A DNA stretch of 64,000 nucleotides from Salinicola acroporae (GTDB lineage: Bacteria > Pseudomonadota > Gammaproteobacteria > Pseudomonadales > Halomonadaceae), in the NCBI RefSeq assembly GCF_003206615.1, contig NZ_PZJW01000002.1:124001-188000 (forward strand). The letters are read 5' to 3'. Shown here in pieces: positions 36,727-49,516 of this stretch. Position 1 is the stretch's first letter; the number at the start of each line of letters is the position of its first letter. A model generated the notes under the pieces. That model saw nothing but the letters and a program-made list of their open reading frames with translations, was not told the origin of the DNA and did not search any database. The translations under genes and the position numbers were made by a program.

Positions 36727-36918
36727 GAGCCTCCGTCCCGATCGTGAAAGTGACCTCGCCTGGCGAGCATGCCTGCCGCCCCGGCGATTGACAAGGCCAC
36801 GCCCCCACCGCAATCTTGAGCCACCCGACGCAGGACCCTGGATGCCAGCAACGACGTGGCGTCGCTGCGGCCCTGCGGACACCCACGCCTTTACGCCAGC
36901 CTTCGAGGACGCCACGCC

Positions 36919-38427
36919 ATGAGCGGGAAGTCGACCGCCACCGACGCGACGCGCCGTCTGGCCGCCATCGATCTCGGTTCCAACAGTTTTCACCTGCTGG
37001 TGGCCAACTATCAGGACAGCCAACTGCAGGTCGTCGCAAAGATGGGCGAGAAGGTCCAGCTCGCGGCCGGACTGGACGATCAGGAGAACTTCACCGACAC
37101 CGCCATGGAGCGAGCGCTGGCGTGCCTGGAACGTTTCGCCCCCTTCGTTGCCGGTGTCTCCGCCGCCGACCTGCGCATCGTCGGCACCAATGCGCTGCGC
37201 TCGGCCCGCAACGCGCACGCGCTGATCGACCGTGCCGAGGCCCTGATCGGCCATCCAATCGAGATCATCGGCGGTCGTGAAGAGGCCCGCCTGATCTATC
37301 TGGGGGCCGCCCACGCGCTGGCCGAAGTCCATGGCCGACGCCTGATCGTCGATATCGGCGGCGGATCCACCGAGTTCATCATCGGCGAGGATTTCGAGCC
37401 GCAGGCGCTGGAGAGCCTTCACATGGGCTGTGTCGCCTATACCGGCGCGTTCTTCGCCAATGGAGAGCTCAGCGAGAAGCGTTTCCGACGCGCCGAGATG
37501 GCCGCGCTGTCCGAACTGGCCAACATCCAGCGCCAGTACTGCCGGCTGGGATGGCAGGACCCGATCGGTTCCAGCGGCACGATCAAGGCGGTGGCGGCCG
37601 TGATCGGAGCACGAGGAGACGGGGACGCCACGCTGATCGAGCGCGACGCCCTGATGAAGCTGCGCAAGCGACTGATTGGCTTCGGTCAACTGGACAAGGT
37701 CGCCATGGAAGGCCTGAAGGAGGACCGGGCGCGGGTGTTCCCGGCGGGTGTCGCCATCCTCTGCGCGGTGTTCGAGGCCTTCGACCTCCAGCGGATGCGC
37801 TACTCCGATGGCGCGCTGCGGGAAGGCGTGCTGTTCGACCTGATCGGCCGCAACACCCCGGAGGATTCCCGTCGTCATAGCGTGGAGCTGCTGATGCGGC
37901 GCTACAGCGTCGAGGCCTCCCATGCCGACCACGTAATGGAAACCGCCATGGTCGCGTTCGACCAGGTACGTGAGTCATGGGCCCTCGGTGAGGAGCAGCG
38001 GCTGTTCCTGATCTGGGCGGCCCAGTTGCACGAGATCGGCCTGGCGATCTCCCACAGCCAGTTCCATCGCCATGGTGCCTATCTCATCGAGTACTCCGAC
38101 CTGACCGGTTTTTCGCGTCCCGAGCAGCAGGCGCTGGCCTTTCTGGTCCGCGCGCATCGACGCAAGTTCGCCCACAAGGAGCTCGAGGCGCTGCCCTGCG
38201 CCATACAACCCGCCTACTGCCGGCTGGCCCGCCTGCTGCGGCTGGCGGTCATGCTCAATCATCCGCGTCCGGAACAGGCGCCGGTGGATTTCCAGCTAGC
38301 CTGCAAAGGTGACGATCTGCATCTCTCGCTACCGGAGATCAGTTTCCAGGCGCTACTGCTCAACGACCTCGAGCAGGAGGCCGAATACCAGAAGGCCGCG
38401 GGACTGACGCTGACTTACGACGTCTGA
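36919..38427 (+). CDS. ppx: Exopolyphosphatase (Ppx/GppA family)
   Basis: Ppx releases phosphate from polyphosphate ends and the family also cleaves pppGpp. The 502-residue protein shows the ASKHA phosphate-1 motif AAIDLGSNSFHLLVA, the catalytic Glu region (GGREEARLIYLGA) and phosphate-2 IVDIGGGSTEFIIG. A C-terminal HD-like helical domain (HEIGLAISHSQFHRHGAYLI) follows. The start at 36919 gives MSGKSTATDATRRLAAIDLG; upstream in-frame codons lack homology. A perfect TTGACA at 36788-36793 lacks a good -10 partner. The gene is divergent from the thioredoxin-like gene and convergent with tilS. With ppk1 it forms the polyphosphate cycle. Confidence 0.93.
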   Translation: MSGKSTATDATRRLAAIDLGSNSFHLLVANYQDSQLQVVAKMGEKVQLAAGLDDQENFTDTAMERALACLERFAPFVAGVSAADLRIVGTNALRSARNAHALIDRAEALIGHPIEIIGGREEARLIYLGAAHALAEVHGRRLIVDIGGGSTEFIIGEDFEPQALESLHMGCVAYTGAFFANGELSEKRFRRAEMAALSELANIQRQYCRLGWQDPIGSSGTIKAVAAVIGARGDGDATLIERDALMKLRKRLIGFGQLDKVAMEGLKEDRARVFPAGVAILCAVFEAFDLQRMRYSDGALREGVLFDLIGRNTPEDSRRHSVELLMRRYSVEASHADHVMETAMVAFDQVRESWALGEEQRLFLIWAAQLHEIGLAISHSQFHRHGAYLIEYSDLTGFSRPEQQALAFLVRAHRRKFAHKELEALPCAIQPAYCRLARLLRLAVMLNHPRPEQAPVDFQLACKGDDLHLSLPEISFQALLLNDLEQEAEYQKAAGLTLTYDV

Positions 38428-38440
38428 ACACGGCGCCACT

Positions 38441-39748
38441 TCAGCCGTCGTCTTCGAACCGCGCCTGCGCCGCTGCTGGAATCGGCAGCGCCGTCTGCCG
38501 CCAACCCTCGGCAGTCAGCGCACCCAGCACGGCCACGAGCTCGTCGCCGTGCCACACCAGCGGTAGCCGATCGCGCTGCCAGGGTGGAATGCCTACCTCC
38601 TGCAACAGCCGCTTGATATCCCGCCGGCCCCGGCCGGCCAGGCGCATGGCTTCGCCGCCCCGGCGCAGGCCGACTTGCAGCACCGGCCTGGCCGGATCGT
38701 GCGGCCAGGGTCTGAGCGACCATGAATGCACGCCCCAGGGCGTTTCGAGCGATGCCCTGCCATCCCACGATCGCTGCCATTCGGGATCGATCGCTACCGG
38801 TGGTGCCATCAGAAACAGATGGTCGCGCCAGATGCGTGCCTCGCCCCCCGCCCAGGCGATGGCAGGCAACCGGTCCCCACTCGCTGCGCGCAACTGACGC
38901 TCGAGCTCGGCGAGGCGTTTGGCCGGTGGAGTGGGGAGCCCTTGCGATTGAAGTGCATGGCGCACCAGCAGGCGCAGGCGGGCCGGGCTCAGGATTCGCA
39001 GCGTCGTCAGCAGCAGCCGCTCCGGGTCGCCACCGGCCGCAGCGAGATCGATCGCCGCCAGCTCTCCCAGCAGTTCATCGGCTTCCTGCAGATGCGCGGC
39101 GCTGCGCCCGACGACCTCGGCCAGCCTCGGCCAGCGCGACCGCAGCGGTGGCATGGCATGAGCGCGCAGATAGTTGCGATCGAACATCGTCTCGACGTTG
39201 GTGGGATCATCGCACCAGACGATCTCCCGGCGCCGGGCCTCGCGCACGAGGTCGGAACGAGACAGGGTCAACCAGGGGCGCTCGATCTGGATTCCCCGCC
39301 ATTGGCGGGTTGCCGGCATGCCCGCCAGACCTCGCACACCACTGCCCCGCAGCGCCGCCAACAGCAACGTCTCGGCCTGATCGTCAGCGTGGTGTGCCAG
39401 CCACAGCCGGTCGCCGGCAGCGAGCGTTTCCGCGAATGCCCGGTAGCGGGCTTCCCGGGCCGCGGCCTCGAGCCCCCGCCCCGCCGGCTCTACCTCGACA
39501 TGGGCCACACTCAGAGGCACTGCCAGCGCCTGGCACAGCTCCCGACAGTGCAGCTCGAAATCGCCCGCCGCCGCCTGCAAGCCATGATTGACATGAATTG
39601 CCCGCAGCTCGATGCCGTGTCGACGCGCCAGTGGTGCCACCATGTGCAACAGCAGCGAGGAATCGAGTCCGCCGGAGAGCGCCACCCAGACGACACGCCC
39701 CGGCATGTGATTCACCAGGGCGTTATCGACAAATCGTTGTAGCGTCAT
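38441..39748 (-). CDS. tilS: tRNA(Ile)-lysidine synthetase
   Basis: TilS converts C34 of the CAU-anticodon tRNA-Ile to lysidine, changing both its codon reading and its charging. The 435-residue protein has the PP-loop SGGLDSSLLLHM, IHVNHGLQ, HHADDQAETLLL and LRGSGVRGLAGM. A C-terminal TilS substrate-binding domain follows (LRRGGEAMRLAGRGRRDIKRLLQE, PPWQRDRLPLVWHGDELVAVLG). It lies only 13 bp from the convergent ppx stop. The 186-bp gap to accA holds a dispersed repeat. Confidence 0.95.
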   Translation of the reverse strand: MTLQRFVDNALVNHMPGRVVWVALSGGLDSSLLLHMVAPLARRHGIELRAIHVNHGLQAAAGDFELHCRELCQALAVPLSVAHVEVEPAGRGLEAAAREARYRAFAETLAAGDRLWLAHHADDQAETLLLAALRGSGVRGLAGMPATRQWRGIQIERPWLTLSRSDLVREARRREIVWCDDPTNVETMFDRNYLRAHAMPPLRSRWPRLAEVVGRSAAHLQEADELLGELAAIDLAAAGGDPERLLLTTLRILSPARLRLLVRHALQSQGLPTPPAKRLAELERQLRAASGDRLPAIAWAGGEARIWRDHLFLMAPPVAIDPEWQRSWDGRASLETPWGVHSWSLRPWPHDPARPVLQVGLRRGGEAMRLAGRGRRDIKRLLQEVGIPPWQRDRLPLVWHGDELVAVLGALTAEGWRQTALPIPAAAQARFEDDG

Positions 39749-39812
39749 ATTTCAACTCCTCCTGGGCACAGGAAGAGAGGCTTCGAGGACGACCAGATCA
39801 GCCCTCAACCCA

Positions 39813-39928
39813 GAGAGACTGCGCGAGCGACACTCAGACAAGGCGAGCGCGGGCGAGGATGCGCAGCGTAGTTCGCTACATGAGCAGTCCGAGCGAGCGT
39901 TCAACGCCGTATGAGTGAGCGCAGCCAG
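39813..39928. repeat. Dispersed element of about 118 bp, copy 2 (after accA)
   Basis: It starts GAGAGACTGC, contains CAGACAAGGCGAGCGC, an inner hairpin GTAG-TTCG-CTAC, then ATGAGCAGTCCGAGCGAGC, TTCAACGCCGTATGAG, and ends GCGCAGCCAG 6 bp from the accA stop. Block order, length (116 bp against 119) and distance to the neighbouring stop codon match copy 1. Confidence 0.75.
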
Positions 39929-39934
39929 TCATCT

Positions 39935-40888
39935 TTACTGAGGGGCGCCGTAGGACATCAGCCGCCCGTAGCGCCGTTCGAGCAACGTCTCGGTATCCAT
40001 CGCCTGCAGCCGGTCCAGACTGCCCGTCAGCGCTTCCCTCAACTTGGCGGCGGTCTTGCGCGGGTTGCGGTGGGCACCGCCCAACGGCTCGTCGATCAGG
40101 GTATCCACGAAGCCCAACTCCTTCAGCCGCTCGGCGGTGATCCCCATCGACTGGGCCGCTTCGGAGGCCTTCTCGGCGCTCTTCCACAGGATCGAGGCAC
40201 AACCTTCGGGCGAGATCACCGAATAGGTGGAATACTGCAGCATCTGGAGCTCGTCGCAGACCCCGATGGCCAGCGCCCCGCCGGAACCGCCCTCGCCGAT
40301 GACGGTGGAAATGATCGGCGTCTTCAATCGCGACATCACCGCCAGGTTGTAGGCAATCGCTTCCGACTGGCCTCGCTCCTCGGCATCGATCCCGGGATAG
40401 GCCCCAGGCGTATCGATGAAGGTCAGCACCGGCATCTTGAAACGCTCAGCCATCTCCATCAGGCGGCAAGCCTTGCGATAGCCTTCAGGTCGCGGCATGC
40501 CGAAGTTGCGTCGCACCTTCTCCTTCACGTCGCGGCCTTTCTGGTGACCGATGATCATCACCGGCTTGTCGTCGAGGCGTGCCACGCCACCTACCAGCGC
40601 CGCGTCGTCGGCAAAATGGCGATCGCCGTGCAGCTCGTCGAAGTCGGTGAAGATACTGTCGAGATAGTCGAGCGTGTAGGGCCGCTGCGGGTGGCGTGAC
40701 AGCTGCGTCACCTGCCAGGCGGTCAGGTCGCGGAAGATCTGCTCGGTGAGCTTGCGGCTCTTCTCTTCAAGCTTGCCGATCTCGTCACTCAGGCTGATGC
40801 GGCTATCGTTACCGACCAGGCGCAGCTCTTCGATCTTGGCCTGAAGTTCGGCAATCGGTTGTTCAAAGTCTAGGTAATTGGGATTCAT
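39935..40888 (-). CDS. accA: Acetyl-CoA carboxylase carboxyltransferase subunit alpha
   Basis: AccA with AccD transfers the carboxyl group from biotin to acetyl-CoA, the committed step of fatty acid synthesis. The 317-residue protein begins [16 protein letters not shown]. It contains [13 protein letters not shown], the crotonase-fold [31 protein letters not shown] and [17 protein letters not shown]. Length matches E. coli (319). I preferred the ATG at 40888 over one 27 bp upstream because it matches the conserved N-terminus. It is the last gene of the dnaE-accA run on the minus strand. Confidence 0.96.
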   Translation of the reverse strand: MNPNYLDFEQPIAELQAKIEELRLVGNDSRISLSDEIGKLEEKSRKLTEQIFRDLTAWQVTQLSRHPQRPYTLDYLDSIFTDFDELHGDRHFADDAALVGGVARLDDKPVMIIGHQKGRDVKEKVRRNFGMPRPEGYRKACRLMEMAERFKMPVLTFIDTPGAYPGIDAEERGQSEAIAYNLAVMSRLKTPIISTVIGEGGSGGALAIGVCDELQMLQYSTYSVISPEGCASILWKSAEKASEAAQSMGITAERLKELGFVDTLIDEPLGGAHRNPRKTAAKLREALTGSLDRLQAMDTETLLERRYGRLMSYGAPQ

Positions 40889-41011
40889 AGAGCTTCTACT
40901 GTGTGATCCTGGCAAGCTTCGATTTCTGAAATACCGGCGACTGGCGTGCCGCGAAACGGATGATTATCGCACCTTCACGGATGTTGGCAAACAACCGCAC
41001 CCGGTGCGCAG

Positions 41012-44521
<3,510 letters not shown>

Positions 44522-44683
44522 GACGAACTCGAGTCAGGCGGCGAATGAATTCGGATATCGGGCAGGCGATCCCGCCATGCGGCCGACGACGCCAGGACGC
44601 ATCGACGCGGCCGGCACATCGGCAGGACCAGCATGCCCAAAGGCGGTACGGGCCACAATGGCCCTATCGATCAAGGCGAGCGC

Positions 44684-45319
44684 TCACACGCCGGCGAGCC
44701 GCGCTCTGACTGGCGCGAAGGAGCTGCGATGCTCCGTCAGCGGACCCAGTCGGGCCAGTGCCGCGAGATGTTCCGGCGTCGGATACCCCTTGTGACGACG
44801 AAATCCATACTCCGGATGGCGCGCATCGAGAGCCAGCATCTGCGCGTCCCGGGCCACCTTGGCCAGAATCGAGGCCGCGCTGATGGCAGGATGCCGGAGG
44901 TCGCCCTTGACCACGGCCTGTCCCGGGCAGGCATGACCAGGCAGCCGATTGCCATCGACCAGCAGATACTCGGCCGGTGTCGGCAGCGCGTCGATCGCCC
45001 GTCGCATTGCCAGATGCGTGGCGTGATAGATATTGAGCGAATCGATCTCCCGCGGCGAGGCCTCGGCTATCGAGAAGGCCAACGCACGTTCGCGAATCCG
45101 GAGATCGAGCGCTTCACGACGCGCGGCACTCAAGCATTTGGAGTCGGTCAGCCCGTCGATCGGAGACCCGGGGTCGAGAATGACGGCAGCGGCCACGACC
45201 GAGCCGACCAAAGGCCCTCGCCCGACCTCGTCGACACCGGCGATCAGGTGTCCTTCGTATTCGATGATGATCTCAGGCCAGAGGGATGGCAAAGATTTCG
45301 ATGACATGGTTTCCCTCAT
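44684..45319 (-). CDS. rnhB: Ribonuclease HII
   Basis: RNase HII incises DNA at single ribonucleotides and cleaves RNA-DNA hybrids. The 211-residue protein has the DEDD catalytic set: [31 protein letters not shown] and [13 protein letters not shown], with the [15 protein letters not shown]-terminal motif. Its ATG overlaps the lpxB stop (ATGA at 45316-45319), preceded by GGAGGGG. A second ATG 12 bp downstream is possible. Confidence 0.96.
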   Translation of the reverse strand: MRETMSSKSLPSLWPEIIIEYEGHLIAGVDEVGRGPLVGSVVAAAVILDPGSPIDGLTDSKCLSAARREALDLRIRERALAFSIAEASPREIDSLNIYHATHLAMRRAIDALPTPAEYLLVDGNRLPGHACPGQAVVKGDLRHPAISAASILAKVARDAQMLALDARHPEYGFRRHKGYPTPEHLAALARLGPLTEHRSSFAPVRARLAGV

Positions 45320-46485
45320 TCCCCCTCCCGTGGCTCGACGTCCAGCGCCCCGTGCTCGACCAGTGACGTGATGGCGGCGGCGGCTCGCTCGCTGGCACCG
45401 CGCTGCAGCCCGGCGTGCATCGCCGCGAAACGCTGTTCGAGTGTCGACCGCAGCCGGACGTCCTCGAACCAGGGCAGCAGCGTCTCGACCAGCGAATCCG
45501 GGGTCACCGCCTCCTGGATCAGCTCCGGCACCAGGGTCTCCTGCGCGATCAGGTTGGGCAACGAGATCCAGCGTGTCTTGACCAGCCGCTGCGCCAGCCA
45601 GTAGGTCGCTGGCGCCATGCGGTAGGCGACCACCATGGCCCGATGGCAGAGCATCGTCTCCAGTGCCGCCGTGCCGGACGTCAACAGCACCGCATCGGCA
45701 GCCGTCATCACCTCCCGCGAGCGGCCCTCGACGATCACCGTGCCGGCGGCCAGGTCGGGAAATTTGGCCAGCAGGGCCTCGAGCTCCTGCTGTCGTTCCC
45801 GGGAGGCCGCGGGGATGACCACCTGCAACGTCCCCAGGCGCTGGCGCAACATCGATGCCGCGCGCAGAAACAGCTCGCCCTGGAAGCGGATCTCGTTGCC
45901 GCGCGACCCCGGCAGCAGGGCCAGGGTCGGCACGTCGGTAGCCAGCCCTAGCGCTCGCCGCGCCGCGCCGCGATCGTTGATCAGCGGCAGCTCGTCGGCC
46001 AGCGGATGGCCGACATAGGCGACCGGCACACGATGCTCGGCGTAGAAGTCGGCCTCGAACGGCAGAAAGGTGAGCATGCCGTCGACCGCCTTGGCAATCG
46101 TCTTGACGCGTCCCTGGCGCCAGGCCCAGACCGAGGGACTGACGTAATGCGCGGTTCGGATACCGGCGTCATGCAGCTGCCGCTCGAGGCCGATATTGAA
46201 GTCCGGGGCGTCGATACCGACCATGATGTCGGGGCGCCAGGCCAAGGCGTCACGCTTGAGATGACGACGCACCTTGATCAGGCCCGGGAGATGCTTGAGC
46301 ACCTCGACCAGGCCCATCACCGAGAGGGTTTCCAGCGGGTAGAGCGACTCGAGCCCCTGTGCCTGCATTCGCGGGCCACCAATGCCGCGGAACTCGACTC
46401 GAGGATGGCGACGCCTGAGCGCCTGCATTAGGCCGGCGCCGAGAATATCGCCCGACAGCTCCCCGGCCACGAGATAGACGCGCAT
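45316..46485 (-). CDS. lpxB: Lipid-A-disaccharide synthase
   Basis: LpxB joins UDP-2,3-diacylglucosamine and 2,3-diacylglucosamine-1-phosphate at the inner-membrane surface. The 389-residue GT19 protein shows the family start [15 protein letters not shown]. Other blocks are [32 protein letters not shown], the acceptor and membrane-binding segment [26 protein letters not shown] and the C-terminal [11 protein letters not shown]. It follows lpxA by 10 bp in the lipid A cluster. Confidence 0.97.
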   Translation of the reverse strand: MRVYLVAGELSGDILGAGLMQALRRRHPRVEFRGIGGPRMQAQGLESLYPLETLSVMGLVEVLKHLPGLIKVRRHLKRDALAWRPDIMVGIDAPDFNIGLERQLHDAGIRTAHYVSPSVWAWRQGRVKTIAKAVDGMLTFLPFEADFYAEHRVPVAYVGHPLADELPLINDRGAARRALGLATDVPTLALLPGSRGNEIRFQGELFLRAASMLRQRLGTLQVVIPAASRERQQELEALLAKFPDLAAGTVIVEGRSREVMTAADAVLLTSGTAALETMLCHRAMVVAYRMAPATYWLAQRLVKTRWISLPNLIAQETLVPELIQEAVTPDSLVETLLPWFEDVRLRSTLEQRFAAMHAGLQRGASERAAAAITSLVEHGALDVEPREGE

Positions 46486-46495
46486 CCGCCCGCTC

Positions 46496-47263
46496 CTAGC
46501 GGATGATACCGCGCTGGGAAACCTTGAGAGAGTCGATGAAGCGGCGCGTCTCGTCGAGCGAGAAGCGGCTCTCGATCTCGCCGATGGCCTGCTCGAGTGT
46601 CAATCCCTTGCGATAGACCAGGCGATACGCCTCACCCAACGCCTTGATCGCCTCGGCCGAGAAACCCCGGCGCTTGAGACCGATGGAGTTGAGACCGTGA
46701 GGCGCGGCCGGGTTGCCATTGACCATGATGAAGGCCGGAATGTCCTTGGTGATCGCTGAGCATCCGCCGACCATCGCATGCTCGCCCATATGGGCGAACT
46801 GATGGATGGCCGAGAGCCCACCGATGATGGCGAAATCGCCCAGGGTCACATGGCCGGCCAGGGTCGCCTGGTTGGCGAGAATGCAGTCGTTGCCGATCAG
46901 GCAGTCATGTCCCACGTGGGAGTAGGCCATGAACAGATTGCGGTCGCCGATGGTGGTGACGCCGCGATCCTGGATGGTGCCTCGATGGATCGTCACGCTC
47001 TCGCGCACGACGTTGTCGTCACCCATCTCTAGGCGCGTCGGCTCACCGGCGTACTTCTTGTCCTGGCAGTCCTCTCCGACCGACGCGAACTGGAAGATCC
47101 GATTGCGCTTGCCGAGTCGAGTCGGCCCCTTGAGCACGACGTGCGGCCCGATCACGCTACCGGCATCGATCTCGACGTCGGGGCCGATCACGCTGAAGGG
47201 GCCGACCTGGACGTCGTCGGCCAGTCGGGCGGAGGGATCGACGATGGCGGAGGGATGAATCAA
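46496..47263 (-). CDS. lpxA: UDP-N-acetylglucosamine acyltransferase
   Basis: LpxA transfers a 3-hydroxyacyl chain from ACP to UDP-GlcNAc, the first step of lipid A synthesis. The 255-residue protein is built of left-handed beta-helix hexapeptides ([30 protein letters not shown]) with the catalytic His in AYSHVGHDC. It has the acyl-chain ruler region ([20 protein letters not shown]) and a C-terminal helical domain ([19 protein letters not shown]). Its ATG overlaps the fabZ stop (ATGA). Confidence 0.97.
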   Translation of the reverse strand: MIHPSAIVDPSARLADDVQVGPFSVIGPDVEIDAGSVIGPHVVLKGPTRLGKRNRIFQFASVGEDCQDKKYAGEPTRLEMGDDNVVRESVTIHRGTIQDRGVTTIGDRNLFMAYSHVGHDCLIGNDCILANQATLAGHVTLGDFAIIGGLSAIHQFAHMGEHAMVGGCSAITKDIPAFIMVNGNPAAPHGLNSIGLKRRGFSAEAIKALGEAYRLVYRKGLTLEQAIGEIESRFSLDETRRFIDSLKVSQRGIIR

Positions 47264-47703
47264 GCGATTTTCCTCTCGGCGCAGATGATTTCCGCCTCGC
47301 AGGCCAGTTCGTCACCAACCGTGGCCCGGCAGGCGAACTTCCAGATGCCTCGCTTGCCCTTGATGACATTGGCCTCGAGCCGCAGTTGATCGCCCGGCAT
47401 GACCGGGCGCTTGAAGCGTACATTATCGCTGCCGACGAGGTAGTAGACATAGCCGTCGGCCGGCAATTTGTTGACCGTCTTGAAGCCGAGAATGCCACAG
47501 GCCTGGGCCATCGCTTCGATGATCAATACACCAGGCATGATCGGGTGATGGGGGAAATGACCATTGAAAAAAGGTTCGTTGATGCTGACGTTCTTGTACG
47601 CCACGATCGACTCGCCAATCGTGATTTCCATCACGCGATCTACCAGTAAAAATGGATAACGATGCGGTAGATATTCGCGAATCTGGTTGATGTCCATGAT
47701 CAT
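47260..47703 (-). CDS. fabZ: 3-hydroxyacyl-ACP dehydratase FabZ
   Basis: FabZ dehydrates 3-hydroxyacyl-ACP in fatty acid elongation and competes with LpxA for 3-hydroxyacyl-ACP, which balances phospholipid and lipid A. The 147-residue hot-dog protein has the active-site block [19 protein letters not shown] with the catalytic His and Glu, and [13 protein letters not shown] near the start. I chose the ATG at 47703 (8 bases after AGAGG); an ATG 6 bp further in is also possible. An in-frame extension to 47772 runs through the structured leader and is rejected. Confidence 0.95.
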   Translation of the reverse strand: MIMDINQIREYLPHRYPFLLVDRVMEITIGESIVAYKNVSINEPFFNGHFPHHPIMPGVLIIEAMAQACGILGFKTVNKLPADGYVYYLVGSDNVRFKRPVMPGDQLRLEANVIKGKRGIWKFACRATVGDELACEAEIICAERKIA

Positions 47704-47729
47704 CAATACAACCTCTGAAATAACGAAAT

Positions 47730-47789
47730 GCCCGCCATGAAGGCAGGCACGGGGCGGCAAAACGGCGTTCACCCGTGTGGGCGGGCATT
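47730..47789 (-). promoter_or_regulatory. Mutually exclusive hairpins between lpxD and fabZ
   Basis: On the transcribed strand segment 1 is AATGCCCGCC (47789-47780), segment 2 GCCTGCC (47748-47742) and segment 3 GGCGGGCATT (47736-47727). Segments 1 and 3 pair perfectly over 10 bp. Segments 2 and 3 pair over 7 bp with one G-U and a 5-base loop, followed by ATTTCGTTATTTC. The compact 2:3 fold looks like a weak terminator and 1:3 would exclude it. Confidence 0.5.
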
Positions 47790-47852
47790 ATACAGGCGCA
47801 AAGGATGACCGCCAGCCTTTCGGCGTGCTACGGGGCCTGGGGTACAAGCCCT

Positions 47853-48893
47853 TCAGCTATCGCGGATATCCCGCTCGAGGCGCGTCAGCCGCTTGGCGAT
47901 TTCGTCGAGTTGCTTGAAGCGTACCGCGTTCTTCCGCCACTGACTATTCGACATCGAACCGGTACCGGAAGAGTAGACACCGGGCTCCAGTATCGAGTTG
48001 GTGACCAGGCTCATGCCGGTCACCTGGACCCCGTCGGCCAGGGTCAGATGGCCGGAGAGCCCGACCCCTCCCCCCAGCAGACAGTGACGACCGACCTTGG
48101 TGGAGCCCGCGATGCCCACACAGCCCGCCAGGGCGCTGTGATCGCCAATCTGCACGTTATGGGCGATCTGGACCTGAGAGTCGATCTTGACCCCATTGCC
48201 GATCTGGGTGTCTCCCAGCGCGCCACGATCGATGCTAGAACAGCTTCCCACCTCGACATCGTCGCCCAGCACGACGCCACCCAGTTGCGCGATCTTCTCC
48301 CACTGCTTGCCATCGTGGGCGAAGCCGAAGCCATCGCCGCCGATGACACAGCCGCTATGGAGAATGGCGCGATCACCGACGATCACCCCGTGATACAGCG
48401 TGACGTTGGCGTGCAGGCGAGAGCCGCGACCCACCGTGGTGTCGGCACCAATGAAGCATCCTGCGCCGATCACGCAATCATCGGCGATGTCGACACCGTC
48501 CTCGATGACGCAGTGGGCGCCAATCTCGACGCCTTCGCCGAGCCGGGCGCCCGGCGCGACGACGGCCGTTGCGTGCACGCCACGGAGAGACTGGTTGACC
48601 AGCGGATCGAACAATCGCGACAACTTGGCGTATCCCAGGTAGGGATTGTCCAGCTCCAGCCGGGGGCACGGGCAGCTTTCGCCATGGGCAGGATGCACCA
48701 GGACGGCACCGGCCCGGGTCGCGGCCAGATACTTCAGGTACGCCCGGTTGGCCAGGAAAGCGAGATCCGTCGGTCCGGCATCGGCCAGCGTCGACAGACC
48801 ATCGACACGCAGATCCGCGTCGCCGACCAGGCGTGCATCCAGACGCTCGGCGAGTTCACCGAGCGTGTAAGAGCGGGAAGTCTCTCTCTTCAT
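47853..48893 (-). CDS. lpxD: UDP-3-O-(3-hydroxyacyl)glucosamine N-acyltransferase
   Basis: LpxD adds the second 3-hydroxyacyl chain in lipid A synthesis. The 346-residue protein has an N-terminal uridine-binding domain ([38 protein letters not shown]), and a hexapeptide beta-helix with [11 protein letters not shown]. The catalytic His lies in IAHNVQIG and a C-terminal helix ([11 protein letters not shown]) ends the protein. It stands between skp and fabZ, as in most gammaproteobacteria. Its stop is followed by a 149-bp gap with a structured leader for fabZ. Confidence 0.97.
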   Translation of the reverse strand: MKRETSRSYTLGELAERLDARLVGDADLRVDGLSTLADAGPTDLAFLANRAYLKYLAATRAGAVLVHPAHGESCPCPRLELDNPYLGYAKLSRLFDPLVNQSLRGVHATAVVAPGARLGEGVEIGAHCVIEDGVDIADDCVIGAGCFIGADTTVGRGSRLHANVTLYHGVIVGDRAILHSGCVIGGDGFGFAHDGKQWEKIAQLGGVVLGDDVEVGSCSSIDRGALGDTQIGNGVKIDSQVQIAHNVQIGDHSALAGCVGIAGSTKVGRHCLLGGGVGLSGHLTLADGVQVTGMSLVTNSILEPGVYSSGTGSMSNSQWRKNAVRFKQLDEIAKRLTRLERDIRDS

Positions 48894-48915
48894 GAGCGGG
48901 CGCCGGATTGAATCA

Positions 48916-49419
48916 TCAGTTGAGCGAATTGAAGATCTTCGTCACTTCGGAGGTGATGTCGAGACTGTCGCCCGAGTAGACCACCGCGTCGCGATCCACC
49001 ACCATATCCAGGTCATGCTCGTCGACGACCCGCTGAATCGCCTGATCCAGCTTGGGCTTGGCCCCTTTCAGATACTGCTGCTCGGCCTGCTGCTGCGCCT
49101 GCGAGATCTGTCCACGCAACTGCTGGAATTGGCCGCCTTTCTGACGCAGCTGCTGAGTCACCGAGTTGCGCTCGGACTCCGACATCACGTCGCCATCCTT
49201 CTGCAGGCGCTGCTGCAGTTGCTGCAGCTCCTGGCTCAGTGATTCCGCTTGCTGCTGCTGGGCGCTGATGCGGTTCTTCAGCTGGTTCATCGAGGCCTGG
49301 GCGGAGTTGGAAGACATCAACGCTTCGCGCCAGTCGAGAACGCCCACCTCCGTCGCCATTGCCGGGACGGAAACCATCGTCAACAAACCTAGCCCCAGAA
49401 CTCCTGCTATCTTGCGCAT
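48916..49419 (-). CDS. skp: Skp (OmpH), periplasmic outer-membrane protein chaperone
   Basis: Skp trimers hold unfolded outer-membrane proteins on their way to BamA. The 167-residue precursor has a signal peptide cleaved near residue 22 (AMA). A beta-strand core ([11 protein letters not shown]) is followed by a long, Gln-rich coiled coil ([38 protein letters not shown]) and a return strand ([19 protein letters not shown]). It lies directly downstream of bamA on the same strand, separated by a GC hairpin. Confidence 0.95.
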   Translation of the reverse strand: MRKIAGVLGLGLLTMVSVPAMATEVGVLDWREALMSSNSAQASMNQLKNRISAQQQQAESLSQELQQLQQRLQKDGDVMSESERNSVTQQLRQKGGQFQQLRGQISQAQQQAEQQYLKGAKPKLDQAIQRVVDEHDLDMVVDRDAVVYSGDSLDITSEVTKIFNSLN

Positions 49420-49471
49420 GCGGTATCTCCTTGGAACGAGCCTGACTTACTGTCTGTAAACATCTGAATTC

Positions 49472-49504
49472 GAGTTCGCGGCGCCATCCCGACGCCGCGA
49501 ACTC
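49472..49504 (-). terminator. Hairpin between bamA and skp
   Basis: GAGTTCGCGGCG (49472-49483) and CGCCGCGAACTC (49493-49504) pair perfectly over 12 bp with a 9-base loop, 12 bp after the bamA stop. No T tract follows on the minus strand, so it may act as a processing or stability element within the operon. Confidence 0.6.
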
Positions 49505-49516
49505 ACCGCGCTTGAA

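Noticed and set aside
36394-37932. 512-codon frame joining the thioredoxin-like gene to sequence antisense to ppx
   Set aside because: Only the last 110 codons have thioredoxin homology and a GGAGG-preceded start exists at 36726; the rest is ppx antisense.
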